Below, piece by piece: positions 9,205 through 18,640 of a DNA stretch of 56,079 bases. The position numbers and the translations under genes were made by a program. The stretch is from an uncultured Parabacteroides sp. (GTDB lineage: Bacteria; Bacteroidota; Bacteroidia; Bacteroidales; Tannerellaceae), in contig CAJTMR010000022.1 in assembly GCA_910577325.1 (NCBI GenBank), positions 1-56,079 on the forward strand. The letters run 5' to 3'. Every line of letters starts with the position of its first letter. The stretch's first letter is position 1. The notes below the pieces were generated by a model, which saw nothing but the letters and a program-made list of their open reading frames with translations, did not search any database and was not told where the DNA came from.

Positions 9205-9993
9205 ATGATAGAAGTAAAACATATTACAAAGTCTTTCGAAGGGCGGGTTGTCCTGAATGATATCAGCACAGTCTTCGAAACGGGAAAAACGAACCTGATT
9301 ATCGGGCGAAGCGGTTCCGGTAAGACGGTTCTTATTAAAAACATTATCGGACTGATGCGCCCGGACTCAGGAGAAATCCTGTACGACGGACGTGATCTGA
9401 CCTCGATGGGCAAGCATGAACTGAACATGTTGCGACGTGAAATGGGTATGTTGTTTCAAGGATCGGCCTTGTTCGACAGCATGACGGTGTTGGAAAATGT
9501 CATGTTCCCGCTGGACATGTTCTCAAACGACACTTACAAAGATCGCCTGAAGCGTGCCCAGTTCTGTCTGGACCGTGTGAACCTGTCGGAAGCCGGCCAC
9601 CTCTACCCTTCCGAGATCAGCGGAGGTATGATGAAGCGTGCCGCCATTGCCCGTGCGATCGCCCTGAACCCGAAATACCTGTTCTGTGACGAACCGAACT
9701 CCGGGCTGGACCCCAAGACTTCGCTGATCATCGACGATCTGATCCACGATATCACCGCTGAATACAAAATGACGACTATCATCAACACGCATGACATGAA
9801 CTCCGTCATGAATATCGGTGAAAACATCATCTTCATCAAAGAAGGCGTAAAAGAATGGCAGGGTAACAGCAAAGAGGTTATTACTTCCAAGAACAAAGCA
9901 TTGAACGACTTTATCTTCGCTTCAGACCTGTTCCGCAAGGTTAAAGAAGTCGAAGAGGAAGAGTTGAAAGAAGAAGGACAGAAAGCAAAGTAA
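9205..9993 (+). CDS. mlaF: MlaF-family ABC transporter ATP-binding protein
   Basis: ATPase partner of the MlaE permease. In 262 residues it has Walker A GRSGSGKT (34-41), the signature SGGMMKRAAIARAI and Walker B FCDEPNSGLDP. The DEPNSGLDP and SGGM forms are characteristic of MlaF/Ttg2A rather than of importers. The C-terminal 30 residues are rich in Lys and Glu. It is cotranscribed with mlaE and followed by a repeat-built hairpin region. Confidence 0.93.
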   Translation: MIEVKHITKSFEGRVVLNDISTVFETGKTNLIIGRSGSGKTVLIKNIIGLMRPDSGEILYDGRDLTSMGKHELNMLRREMGMLFQGSALFDSMTVLENVMFPLDMFSNDTYKDRLKRAQFCLDRVNLSEAGHLYPSEISGGMMKRAAIARAIALNPKYLFCDEPNSGLDPKTSLIIDDLIHDITAEYKMTTIINTHDMNSVMNIGENIIFIKEGVKEWQGNSKEVITSKNKALNDFIFASDLFRKVKEVEEEELKEEGQKAK

Positions 9994-9999
9994 AAAAAT

Positions 10000-10085
10000 A
10001 TCCGATGCCCATCGGATGAAAAAACTATGGGCATCGGATCGGAAAGGGATGGGCATCGGATTATTTACTGATGCCTATTTTTATT
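10000..10085 (+). terminator. Terminator region built from three copies of a 13-mer
   Basis: ATCCGATGCCCAT (10000-10012) is followed by two exact inverted copies, ATGGGCATCGGAT, at 10027-10039 and 10049-10061. The first copy can therefore pair with either of the other two, and with its own extension it also forms an 8-bp palindrome (10000-10017). A T-rich tract (CTATTTTTATTT) follows at about 10075-10086. The most likely role is termination of mlaE-mlaF, with two competing stems. Confidence 0.65.
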
Positions 10086-10092
10086 TATACTC

Positions 10093-10260
10093 TCATAATG
10101 CAGGTTTCAACCCTTCCCATTTCACATTCCACTGTCCGTTTTTAGGAAATCCGGGATTACCTTCCGTACAGTCGTCCCAACCGGCACACATCATTGCGAC
10201 AACAGTTAGCAGGCCGCCGTTTCCCGGCAGGTAAAGCGTATCCTGTCCTCCTACTTCTGT
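10093..10260 (-). pseudogene. C-terminal remnant of a glycosidase-like protein
   Basis: Immediately after, and overlapping by a few bases, the end of the GH106 gene but in another frame, 55 open codons read like a real protein tail: TEVGGQDTLYLPGNGGLL, then VAMMCAGWD, then NPGFPKNGQW and KWEGLKPAL before a TGA at 10093-10095. From memory such tails (PGNGGLL...GFP..G.W.V.WEGLK) end a group of Bacteroidetes six-hairpin-type glycosidases; this cannot be checked here. There is no start codon or upstream domain, so it looks like the residue of a deleted gene of the same locus. A frameshifted extension of the GH106 gene is the alternative. Confidence 0.6.
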
Positions 10261-13211
10261 TGCGCCGCAACCTGTATCGTCACGGGTCCCAACAGACCGG
10301 AAGGTTCCAACGTAATCTCGGATACGGCATTTCCCCTAAAATCATTTCCTAAAACGATGTTCGTTTGCGTATATTTAGTCGGGGACACCGCCATCTCATC
10401 ACCTGCCACCCGGTTAAACCAGGAGTTGGTCACTTCCACAACCACATCGTTTTCTCCCTCCTTCAAACCGTCCGTTATATCCACACGGAAAGGCTTTGTC
10501 CAGACAATCCCCTTGTCTTTCCCGTTAATACGGACAGAGGCAATCCCGACATCCTTTACATTTTCGAGTTGCAGGTAATACCGGTTTACCGGATTCTTTT
10601 TGAAATTAACCATAAATTTCTTATTATAGGCTGCTGTTCCCGAATAATATCTGATTCCTTTATCCGGATGCGTCGTCCAGTCTATTAATTCCGGGAAAAC
10701 AACAGAGGACGGACCTCCCCATTCCGGATCGAAATTGACAGTCCAGGCGCCATCCAACGTTTGCAAAATCTCATAATCAGGATCATTGCCTGCTTTCGTT
10801 CCTTGCTTGTTCCGATCAATCTTCTTATGGAACACCACGAACACAGAACCGTAAGGTTCCAACGTCAAGGGGACGACCGTCTTTTCATCTTTCTGGGTAA
10901 AAGCCCCGGCCTCACGTATCTCTCCGTCAAGGGCATCCCATAACTCCGGCTGTAATCCCGATACGCGGAAACATGCGTCGATCTTCTGCCGTTCCACAGT
11001 CTGATTGCTGACAAAATAAACATGAGTATCCTCGATCACATAATGGATGTAATCAAAATCCGTCTTGCTATCATTTCCTTCGACAGCGAAATCAACCGGT
11101 TGGTTCCGGGAAAGAAGATATTCCTTAGCACTTATCCCCCAAGAGACAAGCCCCTTGCCATATTGATTCTGTCCGGTTGTCCCGGTTACCGTTCCCCAAA
11201 GCAGGTCTGCCAATTCTTTGAATTCAGCAGCCCCCTTCTCTCCTCCGAACAGCGATACGGCTTTCTGTGGTTTCGGACCGAGAACAGAAGCTCCTTCTTT
11301 TACCAACAGTTCCAACTTCTTCAATACTGGTAACGACAAGATCCGGTGATCCGGCAAAACCAACACTTTATATTTCCTGCCACCCGGAACTACAATGTCG
11401 CCATCTTTGACACCTAATTTCATCAGAATGTTTTCATCCGTCACATCGTAATCAAAACCGAACATCGCACCGGGCATATCCGAATGTTTAAACGGATAGA
11501 CATTCGGGACATGATCGCCATAATAATAAAGGACATCGGCAACGAACGTTCCTTCCTGCACCAACATCTGTACACGATGCATGTAATCGATGAAAGGGGC
11601 CGATTTACTCCACCAAGTAACACGCGGGTTCACATGCGTGCCGGCAAAATATTCTTGTCCCGGTATTCCCTGCTCCGCAGGAGAACAAGTAAAGGTATGG
11701 AAATACACCCGGTTCAGACCGGCACATATTTCATGGTCGAATGCCGATTTCTGGTCGTGCCACAGTTCATCGTTCCAATGCGGGCCGATCGTCGTGAAAG
11801 ACTCGGCTCCCACAATCTTCTTTCCATAAATATGAGCTGCGGAAGAGGCCTGCTTGATAAAGAAACGGTCCTGCGGCCGCGGACGGTGCGGGGATGGCGA
11901 CCAGAACTCGCTCATCACAATATCACTGAAGCCGTAATTTTTCATGCCGTCCAACGGTCCGGCATGGGGTCCTGCCGACTCCGGTTGAATCCCCATGTTG
12001 TGCCGGTGGGCATGTTCGGCAAAGCGGGCATAATGATTCGTGGCGACCAGATGTGCTATCGTCTTGCGGAAATCAGCCAGAAAAGCATTTGAAGTGTCGA
12101 TATTATCCACGACATGCCCGGCAATAAGAGGCAAATATAGTTTCAAATCGTATCCGCAATATGAACGGAACTCATCGGCAAAAGCCTCCGTCCAGTTCAT
12201 TCCTCCACACTCCCAGCTGTCCGTCTCCATAAATTTCAATGTCGATCCCACATGCTTTTCACCTGCCGCCTGGAGGATCGGTTCGACGATCGTATTCCAA
12301 TAATAATCGAATGCGCTCCGATCCATGTAATCCAGGACATTGCCTTGCCAATCCCTGCTGGAAGTAGAAACTTCCGATCGAGTACAAGTATAACCGATAC
12401 GCATAATATTCCAGTCGCCTTCAGGAGCGTCCCAACTGAGCAAGCCCTTTTCATCCATCTGCGCTGTAAGGTCGACTATCCGGGCCATATCAACAAGATA
12501 TATCGTTTTATCCGTTTTCCTTTCTCTGCCACGCGCATTATTCTCCAATAAAAAACGGCAGTCGGGAGCAGAGCCTCCCAATTCGTGAAAACCTAACTTC
12601 AGATCCAGATTACTGACCGGTTCATCCGTTTTGTTTTCTTTATTTGAAGGAAAAGCAAGGACGGCAATGTCCTTATAAAATCCTTTATAAATTTCAGGTT
12701 CAGCCAATTGCAGACGAAGCATTTTTCCTCCTGTCACCTTTCGTTCGGAATAAGTCAGTTGCTTGGCTGCATGCTGCGGAGTGACACACGGCCCTCCCAG
12801 ATTCCATCCGCTTTGGATATTGAAACCGATCTCCAATCCTAAACGCTTGGCCTCATCCAATGCAAAGACAAAAAGATCCGTCCATTCCTCACTCCCGAAA
12901 AGCGGTCCGGCAGGGATATCCTTATTTCCCCGCTGATTATGTCCACCGGCATCAAAGATCATAGCTCCCTGGAAGTTCCGGGATTTCATCGCTTCCAAAT
13001 CTTCCGTGATCGCTTTTTTTGTCACGTTTCCATTCAGCCACCACCACCAGCAATTCACACCATAGGTTCTATCCGGTTGCTGAAAATTGCTTTTCAGACA
13101 GTCATAGTCAATTTGCCATTTTCTATCCGCGGAATCCTTGTCCGAACCCGTACAACTAAAGAGAAAGCCAAGTAATATCGCTTCCCAACATAATGTTTTC
13201 CAACTCATCAC
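10251..13211 (-). CDS. GH106-like glycoside hydrolase lipoprotein (putative alpha-L-rhamnosidase)
   Basis: A 986-residue exported lipoprotein (lipobox FLFS-C20). The N-terminal part has the CWWWWLNGNVTKKAI-type segment near residue 53 followed by EDLEAMKSRNFQGAMIFD, typical of GH106 (TIM-barrel alpha-L-rhamnosidases active on pectic rhamnogalacturonans). The middle contains SMKFMETDSWECGGMNW-like and PHRPRP segments with several acidic candidates. The C-terminal 150 residues form a galactose-binding-type beta-sandwich (SVRINGKDKGIVWTKPFRVDIT). It follows susD after 104 nt with a hairpin between them and is the only complete enzyme of this locus. Substrate specificity is inferred from family only; many GH106 members are uncharacterised. 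Confidence 0.85.
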   Translation of the reverse strand: MMSWKTLCWEAILLGFLFSCTGSDKDSADRKWQIDYDCLKSNFQQPDRTYGVNCWWWWLNGNVTKKAITEDLEAMKSRNFQGAMIFDAGGHNQRGNKDIPAGPLFGSEEWTDLFVFALDEAKRLGLEIGFNIQSGWNLGGPCVTPQHAAKQLTYSERKVTGGKMLRLQLAEPEIYKGFYKDIAVLAFPSNKENKTDEPVSNLDLKLGFHELGGSAPDCRFLLENNARGRERKTDKTIYLVDMARIVDLTAQMDEKGLLSWDAPEGDWNIMRIGYTCTRSEVSTSSRDWQGNVLDYMDRSAFDYYWNTIVEPILQAAGEKHVGSTLKFMETDSWECGGMNWTEAFADEFRSYCGYDLKLYLPLIAGHVVDNIDTSNAFLADFRKTIAHLVATNHYARFAEHAHRHNMGIQPESAGPHAGPLDGMKNYGFSDIVMSEFWSPSPHRPRPQDRFFIKQASSAAHIYGKKIVGAESFTTIGPHWNDELWHDQKSAFDHEICAGLNRVYFHTFTCSPAEQGIPGQEYFAGTHVNPRVTWWSKSAPFIDYMHRVQMLVQEGTFVADVLYYYGDHVPNVYPFKHSDMPGAMFGFDYDVTDENILMKLGVKDGDIVVPGGRKYKVLVLPDHRILSLPVLKKLELLVKEGASVLGPKPQKAVSLFGGEKGAAEFKELADLLWGTVTGTTGQNQYGKGLVSWGISAKEYLLSRNQPVDFAVEGNDSKTDFDYIHYVIEDTHVYFVSNQTVERQKIDACFRVSGLQPELWDALDGEIREAGAFTQKDEKTVVPLTLEPYGSVFVVFHKKIDRNKQGTKAGNDPDYEILQTLDGAWTVNFDPEWGGPSSVVFPELIDWTTHPDKGIRYYSGTAAYNKKFMVNFKKNPVNRYYLQLENVKDVGIASVRINGKDKGIVWTKPFRVDITDGLKEGENDVVVEVTNSWFNRVAGDEMAVSPTKYTQTNIVLGNDFRGNAVSEITLEPSGLLGPVTIQVAAQQK

Positions 13212-13240
13212 TCACATCTATTATCTATCTTAATAATCAA

Positions 13241-13288
13241 ACCCGCTAAAATTTCATTCATGATCCGATTCATAAAACGTTAGCGGGT
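13241..13288 (-). promoter_or_regulatory. Intercistronic hairpin between susD and the GH106 gene
   Basis: A perfect 9-bp stem (13241-13249 with 13280-13288, 30-nt loop holding a smaller ATGA/TCAT pairing). The minus strand continues with only a weak T-rich stretch. It may be a leaky terminator or an mRNA-stabilising element that lowers enzyme expression relative to SusC/SusD. Confidence 0.5.
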
Positions 13289-13315
13289 CTTAGTAAAAAT
13301 CCCTATGATAACCAA

Positions 13316-15103
13316 TTAATTCCAACCTGGATTTTGTTCCATCACGACATCCTTATTCGTATCGATAACAACCTGGGGAATTGGCCATAAATTGAAATTT
13401 TTGGTTAATGTCGTTCTCGGATCATCCCAGTAAGCGTATTTCTTAATCCGGTCTACAGCAACGGTTCCACCCATACGCAAGAGGGTATTCCAACGGCATT
13501 CTTCATACACCAGTTCACGTGCCCGTTCATCCAGTATCAAGTCGACATTCACATCCGATGCCTGTACCAAATATTCGCACTGTGCACGCTTACGCAACAA
13601 ATTAATATCATCCGCCGCACCGGCATTATCTCCGGAGCGCATCTTGGCTTCTGCACGCAACAGGATAGTTTCCGGCAAACGGATCAAATATTCATCACGG
13701 AACAGGTTGCTTCTGTTTTCCCCGGCATTCAGGCCTCTGTACTTATCAGTCGAAATCTTACAGGAGATCGGAAAACATTGTGTCCAGGAACCGTCAACTG
13801 CATCTTTACTTTCTCCTTCTTTATAAATGACACTCCAAGGAACCGGTTTGCCATAATAAGGAGAAGAAGGGACATTCCCTAACAAAGTACGTCTAAGAAC
13901 TGCTTCCGAATTACGCAAGTCTTTTCCCCATTTCCCTTCATAAACAAGGTCTCTCGTATACTTTGTCGGAGTTATTTGTACGATGCCGCGACCTCCGACG
14001 TCTTCCATCGCCGAATTCAAATGAGCAGACATGGGGTCCCTGTAAACCGGACCAAAAGAACGGGAATACTGTAATTTTGATTCTCCATCTTCTGCTTTAT
14101 AGGCATCATAGTCAATCTGGGCGACCCAAACAGCCTCTTTGTTACCCTCCTGATAGTTCTGGTTTCCTTCTTGGAACAAATCCCAATAAAGATTTCCTGC
14201 TACCGGATAGCCTGCTGTTGAATAGAGGTGTTCCGGAGTCTGCATACTTTCCTCTGTTGCATAATAATAAACCGGATCTTCGTCCGCTCTGGAGCCGAAA
14301 CGTTCCGTCATCAAACTATAAACAGAGCCATCGATCACGTCATTGCCATAAACAATCGCTTTCTGATAGGCAGCAGGCGCCTCTCCACCTTTACCTCCTT
14401 CTTCCAGCGCTATGCCTTTATCAATATACAACTGGCAAAGATTATGCTGAGCCGCACCTCTGACCAGACGTCCCATTGTTCCGGTAGTTTCCGGCAAATC
14501 ATTCAAGATCGCTTCCAGCTCGTCAATGGCATATTGATAAGTTTCAAGACGGCTACTGCGCTTAAAATCATAACGTGGAGTTGTCGTAATTTCCGTTACA
14601 AGAGGAACGCCTCCATACAATTCACCCAAATTCCGATAAGCAAAAGCTCTGAAAAAACGAGCCTGAGCCATCACATAAAGCTTTTCAGCTTCCGAAGTCC
14701 AAGATATCTGAGGAAGTTCTGCCGCATACAAAGCAAGATTCGCTTTTGATATCAACTGATACCAATGTGAATAATTAATATAAAAAACTTCCGTTGTTGA
14801 ATTCAATATACTATAATCATTGAAACGGTTGCTACGGCGGATAGTAGCCACGTCAAACATATCCGTCCCATTTCCTCCACGAAAGACAAAGGCAGTATTA
14901 CTCTCTTCAGTCATGCACATCATAACACGTATATGTGAATAGCAGCCGACCAACACCTGGTCAACCTGTTCAGAAGTAGAGAAGACATTGTCTATCGTAT
15001 AAAATGTTTCAGGATCTTCTTCCAAAAACCTGGAATCATTACAGCCGCCAAGTAAACAAACACTCAACAAGCCACAAACACTATATTTTAATACGTTTTT
15101 CAT
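13316..15103 (-). CDS. SusD/RagB-family outer-membrane glycan-binding lipoprotein
   Basis: The surface lid that captures glycan and closes over the SusC channel. The 595-residue protein has a lipoprotein signal (LLGG-C21), the SusD-typical early segment RFLEEDPETFYTIDNVFSTSEQ, TPR-like helices (FFRAFAYRNLGELYGGVPLV) and the usual C-terminal RagB region (RDEYLIRLPETILLRAEA...AADDINLLRKRA) ending in NPGWN. It follows susC after 18 nt, so the pair is one operon. The ligand is unknown; the next gene suggests a rhamnose-containing glycan. Confidence 0.95.
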   Translation of the reverse strand: MKNVLKYSVCGLLSVCLLGGCNDSRFLEEDPETFYTIDNVFSTSEQVDQVLVGCYSHIRVMMCMTEESNTAFVFRGGNGTDMFDVATIRRSNRFNDYSILNSTTEVFYINYSHWYQLISKANLALYAAELPQISWTSEAEKLYVMAQARFFRAFAYRNLGELYGGVPLVTEITTTPRYDFKRSSRLETYQYAIDELEAILNDLPETTGTMGRLVRGAAQHNLCQLYIDKGIALEEGGKGGEAPAAYQKAIVYGNDVIDGSVYSLMTERFGSRADEDPVYYYATEESMQTPEHLYSTAGYPVAGNLYWDLFQEGNQNYQEGNKEAVWVAQIDYDAYKAEDGESKLQYSRSFGPVYRDPMSAHLNSAMEDVGGRGIVQITPTKYTRDLVYEGKWGKDLRNSEAVLRRTLLGNVPSSPYYGKPVPWSVIYKEGESKDAVDGSWTQCFPISCKISTDKYRGLNAGENRSNLFRDEYLIRLPETILLRAEAKMRSGDNAGAADDINLLRKRAQCEYLVQASDVNVDLILDERARELVYEECRWNTLLRMGGTVAVDRIKKYAYWDDPRTTLTKNFNLWPIPQVVIDTNKDVVMEQNPGWN

Positions 15104-15121
15104 TTCTATATATTTTGTCTG

Positions 15122-18100
15122 TTAGAAACTGATATTTGCACCTAAAGAAAAAGAGGTCAATACAGGATAAGTATTTTCGCTAACGGTAACACCAACCTCA
15201 GGATCTCCCCCCTGCCACTTGGTTATCGTGAATAAGTTTTTCGCCGTAAAGAATACTTTCAAATTTTGGATATTTGCTTTTTGTACCCAAGGTTCACGGA
15301 ATGTATATGACAAGGTGACGTCCTGCAAACGGACGAATGCCCGGTTCTGCAATCCTAAGAAACGTCCGCCATCACCATTAAACGTTGCAGCCGGATATTC
15401 ATTGCTTTTATTTTCAGGAGTCCACCAAGGGATATAGATGCCATTGGTATTGAATCGGCTGGAACCATTAGTCAAGTAAGCACTTTTATTAGACTTTTGA
15501 TAGTATCCACCGCCACCAAACGTACCGGTCAGCATAAAATATAAATCCCAATTTTTATACGTAATCGTATTACTCATATTTAACTTGAAGTTAGGAGTTG
15601 AATATCCCAAAATAACACGGTCTGCAGAAGTAATCACGCCATCATTGTCTATGTCTTTATATTTAGGGATACCAGGTGTCGCTCCATTCGCTTTCATATA
15701 TTCAACATCCGATTCTTGGACTATGCCGTCTTGTTGATAGCCATAGATAGCACCCAAAGACTTCCCTATGAAACGAGAGTTCGAAATATCGTCATCTTCT
15801 CTGCCGTCACCATCCAAATCTTCACCGTACAGATGGATCAATTTATTACGGTTCAGCCAAAATGTCAAGTTCGTCATCCAATGCCAATCTCGTGTATCGA
15901 CATTCACGGAACGAATCGTCAATTCCACCCCTCTGTTATTAACCTGCCCCATAGAAGACTTCATATTTTTAAAGCCTGTCATAACAGGGATATCCCTCGT
16001 AAAGATCTGGTCTGTTGTTTTAGAAAAATAAAGATCCAGATCTACAAACAAGCGGCTGCCTAACCAAGCAGATTCAAAGCCAGTATTCCAAGACTCTGTC
16101 GTTTCCCAACCTAAATTGGCATTGCCAAGCGCTTTCTGGTTCAATCCATAGATAATATCGCTGCCACCAAACTCATAGCGAACACCGCCGGAGGCGCCAT
16201 TGTTAATGGTAGACAACGTTCCATAAGGATCCAATCCTTGATTACCGTTCTTACCCCAGGATAACTTCAATTTCAAATCATCCAAATATGAAATTGAAGA
16301 CATAAACTTTTCACTGCTCAATCTCCAGGCGCCACCAAATGCAAAGAAATCTCCCCACTTTTGATTAACCCCAAAAACAGAAGCTCCATCACGACGATAA
16401 GAACCGGTAAAGAAATAACGATCATCATAGGAATAAGATGCACGTCCCAAATATCCGATATTGGAACGCTGGTTATTATCCATATTGACTTTCTGGACTG
16501 TAGCTTTATGCAAACCATTTATGCCCAAAGTCGTATTCCCATTCGCAGCAAAGTTCGAACCGGTCGTTTCTACCATCTCATATTTTTTCCTGTCACGCGT
16601 TGCGACAGCAGTCAGATCAATTGAATGTTTTCCAAATGTATTCTTATAATTCAGGATATTATCGATCACCCAACTGTCTGTCGTATTATTATTAATTTTT
16701 CCATTCGCGCTTGCTAACAAACTTTGGAGCGTTGCCGGGGAATAACGGGTTTCATCATCATAAGCACCTTCCTTAACAAAATACCCTTCATAATAGAAAT
16801 CTCCAGACTGGTTTTTGCTTAAGTTTCCGGCATAATTAAAACGATAGCTCAAACCTTCAACCCAAGGGAGTTTGACTACGGCATAAGCATTTGCACGGAA
16901 ATTGTTTCGTATATCCTTATTGTCACGAACACTCTTGTCGGTATTCCACAAGGCATTTACACTCGACTGTGTATACGGGTATTTTTCCAACAATTTTTCC
17001 GACTCGTTTCTATACATCACACCGTAAGGAGATGTTTGCGTAGCCTCACCTATGTCAGCTCCCACCCCCGAATAATCAGACTTAGTAAATGCAGCATCCA
17101 CACCGATCTGCAACCAACTTGTTATATCGGTATTGATTTTTGCCAAGGCCGTTATTCTATTGTAATCATCGCCAATGACCACACCTTGATTATCCGAATA
17201 GGCGGCAGACAAATAGTAATTCATTTTCTCTCCAGCCCCGGAAACTGCGACCTGGTAATCCTGTACCCAACCTGTACGGGTTGACGCATCTAACCAATTT
17301 ATCTCCCTGCCGGCTTCCATATTGGCCAATTCCTGAGGTTTCAACCAACTTAAGTCCGAACTATTATTTCGTGCCATTACAGACTCAAGCCATTGTTCTC
17401 CTTTCATCAATTCCGGTTTATTCTGCCAAGTCTGCATACTACCCGTAGCATTAAAAGTAACAACAGGCTTTCCGGTTTTTCCTCTTTTAGTCGTTATAAT
17501 AATCACACCATTTGCCGAACGGGAACCATAAGCCGCGGCAGATGTCGCATCTTTCAATACATCATAAGAAGCGATATCATTCGGGTTTATATCATTGATG
17601 CTTCCCATAAAAATCACTCCGTCCACTACAATCAGCGGATCGTTCGACCCGGATATGGACTTTTGTCCGCGCATCTGCATGCTCGGTTCCCCACCGGCAG
17701 AATTAGTCGCACCGATATCCAACCCTGAGACATTGCCTTTCAGAGATTCCAATGCATTCAAATTCGGAGACAAGGCAATCGGTGAATTTTCCAATTTAAC
17801 GGAACTGACAGAACCCGTGAAATCTTTTCTTTTTGTCGTTCCGTAACCGATAACAATAACTTCATCCAACGTCTCCGTATCTTCCCTCAATAATACATCC
17901 AACGTATTGTTCTTTCCTACCTGAATTTCCTGCGTAATATATCCGATATAGGAAACAACCAAAATACTGTTCGAACCCACTTCAAGCGAATATTGTCCAT
18001 CCATATCCGTAATCGTTCCATTTGTTGTTCCCTTCTCAACAATATTTGCCCCGATTACCGGTTCACCGCTTTGGTCCTTAATAATACCGGTAATCTTCCG

Positions 18101-18442
18101 GGTATCCTGTTGGGTCGACGAAGATACATAACCGGGGGCAGATAGTACAATTTGATTGTTTTCTTTAATTATATAAGTGATCTGTGCCTGTGACTTAATC
18201 TGTTCCAACACATCCCGGATATTTTCTCCCCGGGCAGAAACCGAAATCTTTGTATTCAGACCGGATAGATTGTCATTATAGAAAAATCGATAATCACTGA
18301 CTTTTTCAATTTCGCGAATCACCTCGCGAGTGGATTTGTTTTGCATGGATAAGGATATCTGTGCAGAAAGTATCGTACCCGAAACAAGGCAAAAACTTCC
18401 AATTGTGATTCCTTTCCGTAATAAATTCTTTAAGGTATTCAT
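15122..18442 (-). CDS. SusC/RagA-family TonB-dependent outer-membrane transporter with STN domain
   Basis: A 1106-residue TonB-dependent receptor. In order: signal peptide (about 1-27), STN (secretin/TonB N-terminal) domain about 28-100, carboxypeptidase-regulatory-like beta domain 116-188 (KITGIIKDQSGEPVIGANI), TonB box at 193-201 (DEVIVIGYG), plug domain with the VVDGV motif, then the 22-strand barrel ending in aromatic SLGANISF. The STN domain marks it as a transducer that contacts a FecR-type anti-sigma factor, and exactly such a gene lies upstream. It should therefore both import the glycan and signal its presence. Confidence 0.96.
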   Translation of the reverse strand: MNTLKNLLRKGITIGSFCLVSGTILSAQISLSMQNKSTREVIREIEKVSDYRFFYNDNLSGLNTKISVSARGENIRDVLEQIKSQAQITYIIKENNQIVLSAPGYVSSSTQQDTRKITGIIKDQSGEPVIGANIVEKGTTNGTITDMDGQYSLEVGSNSILVVSYIGYITQEIQVGKNNTLDVLLREDTETLDEVIVIGYGTTKRKDFTGSVSSVKLENSPIALSPNLNALESLKGNVSGLDIGATNSAGGEPSMQMRGQKSISGSNDPLIVVDGVIFMGSINDINPNDIASYDVLKDATSAAAYGSRSANGVIIITTKRGKTGKPVVTFNATGSMQTWQNKPELMKGEQWLESVMARNNSSDLSWLKPQELANMEAGREINWLDASTRTGWVQDYQVAVSGAGEKMNYYLSAAYSDNQGVVIGDDYNRITALAKINTDITSWLQIGVDAAFTKSDYSGVGADIGEATQTSPYGVMYRNESEKLLEKYPYTQSSVNALWNTDKSVRDNKDIRNNFRANAYAVVKLPWVEGLSYRFNYAGNLSKNQSGDFYYEGYFVKEGAYDDETRYSPATLQSLLASANGKINNNTTDSWVIDNILNYKNTFGKHSIDLTAVATRDRKKYEMVETTGSNFAANGNTTLGINGLHKATVQKVNMDNNQRSNIGYLGRASYSYDDRYFFTGSYRRDGASVFGVNQKWGDFFAFGGAWRLSSEKFMSSISYLDDLKLKLSWGKNGNQGLDPYGTLSTINNGASGGVRYEFGGSDIIYGLNQKALGNANLGWETTESWNTGFESAWLGSRLFVDLDLYFSKTTDQIFTRDIPVMTGFKNMKSSMGQVNNRGVELTIRSVNVDTRDWHWMTNLTFWLNRNKLIHLYGEDLDGDGREDDDISNSRFIGKSLGAIYGYQQDGIVQESDVEYMKANGATPGIPKYKDIDNDGVITSADRVILGYSTPNFKLNMSNTITYKNWDLYFMLTGTFGGGGYYQKSNKSAYLTNGSSRFNTNGIYIPWWTPENKSNEYPAATFNGDGGRFLGLQNRAFVRLQDVTLSYTFREPWVQKANIQNLKVFFTAKNLFTITKWQGGDPEVGVTVSENTYPVLTSFSLGANISF

Positions 18443-18533
18443 TTTTTTTAGAGTTCTCCATTAATTAGTAATAAATTAATCAGGTAACTTTGTGTTTGAA
18501 ATCAAGTGGTGAGAAGCGATGATTTCAAATTAG

Positions 18534-18541
18534 CAAAATTA
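18534..18541 (-). promoter_or_regulatory. -7 box of susC
   Basis: Minus-strand TAATTTTG fits TAnnTTTG. There is no TTTG at -33; instead an imperfect palindrome (18557-18584) lies there. The missing -33 box is what one expects of a promoter served by an alternative sigma factor or an activator. The leader to the susC ATG is about 85 nt. Confidence 0.5.
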
Positions 18542-18556
18542 CATTGCGTAGATCTC

Positions 18557-18584
18557 AGGTGTGTCTATCCTATTAGATACACCT
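18557..18584. promoter_or_regulatory. Palindrome upstream of the susC promoter
   Basis: AGGTGTGTCTA (18557-18567) and TAGATACACCT (18574-18584) form an 11-bp inverted repeat with one G-U pair and a 6-nt loop. On the plus strand GCGTTTTT follows, so it also has terminator shape, but no plus-strand gene reads into it and no T run follows on the minus strand, where fecR would need it. A protein-binding site for the susC promoter is the better reading. Confidence 0.45.
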
Positions 18585-18640
18585 GCGTTTTTATACTTCC
18601 TTCCCCATAGGCATTCTGTTTATGTTAATATTCCATTCTG

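Noticed and set aside
10093..10260. GH106 stop codon as a sequencing frameshift joining the tail
   Set aside because: The GH106 protein already ends in the usual beta-sandwich terminus, and the tail reads like the end of a different protein; kept as an alternative only.
18557..18584. Terminator of fecR
   Set aside because: The T run is on the plus-strand side; on the minus strand, where fecR is read, none follows.
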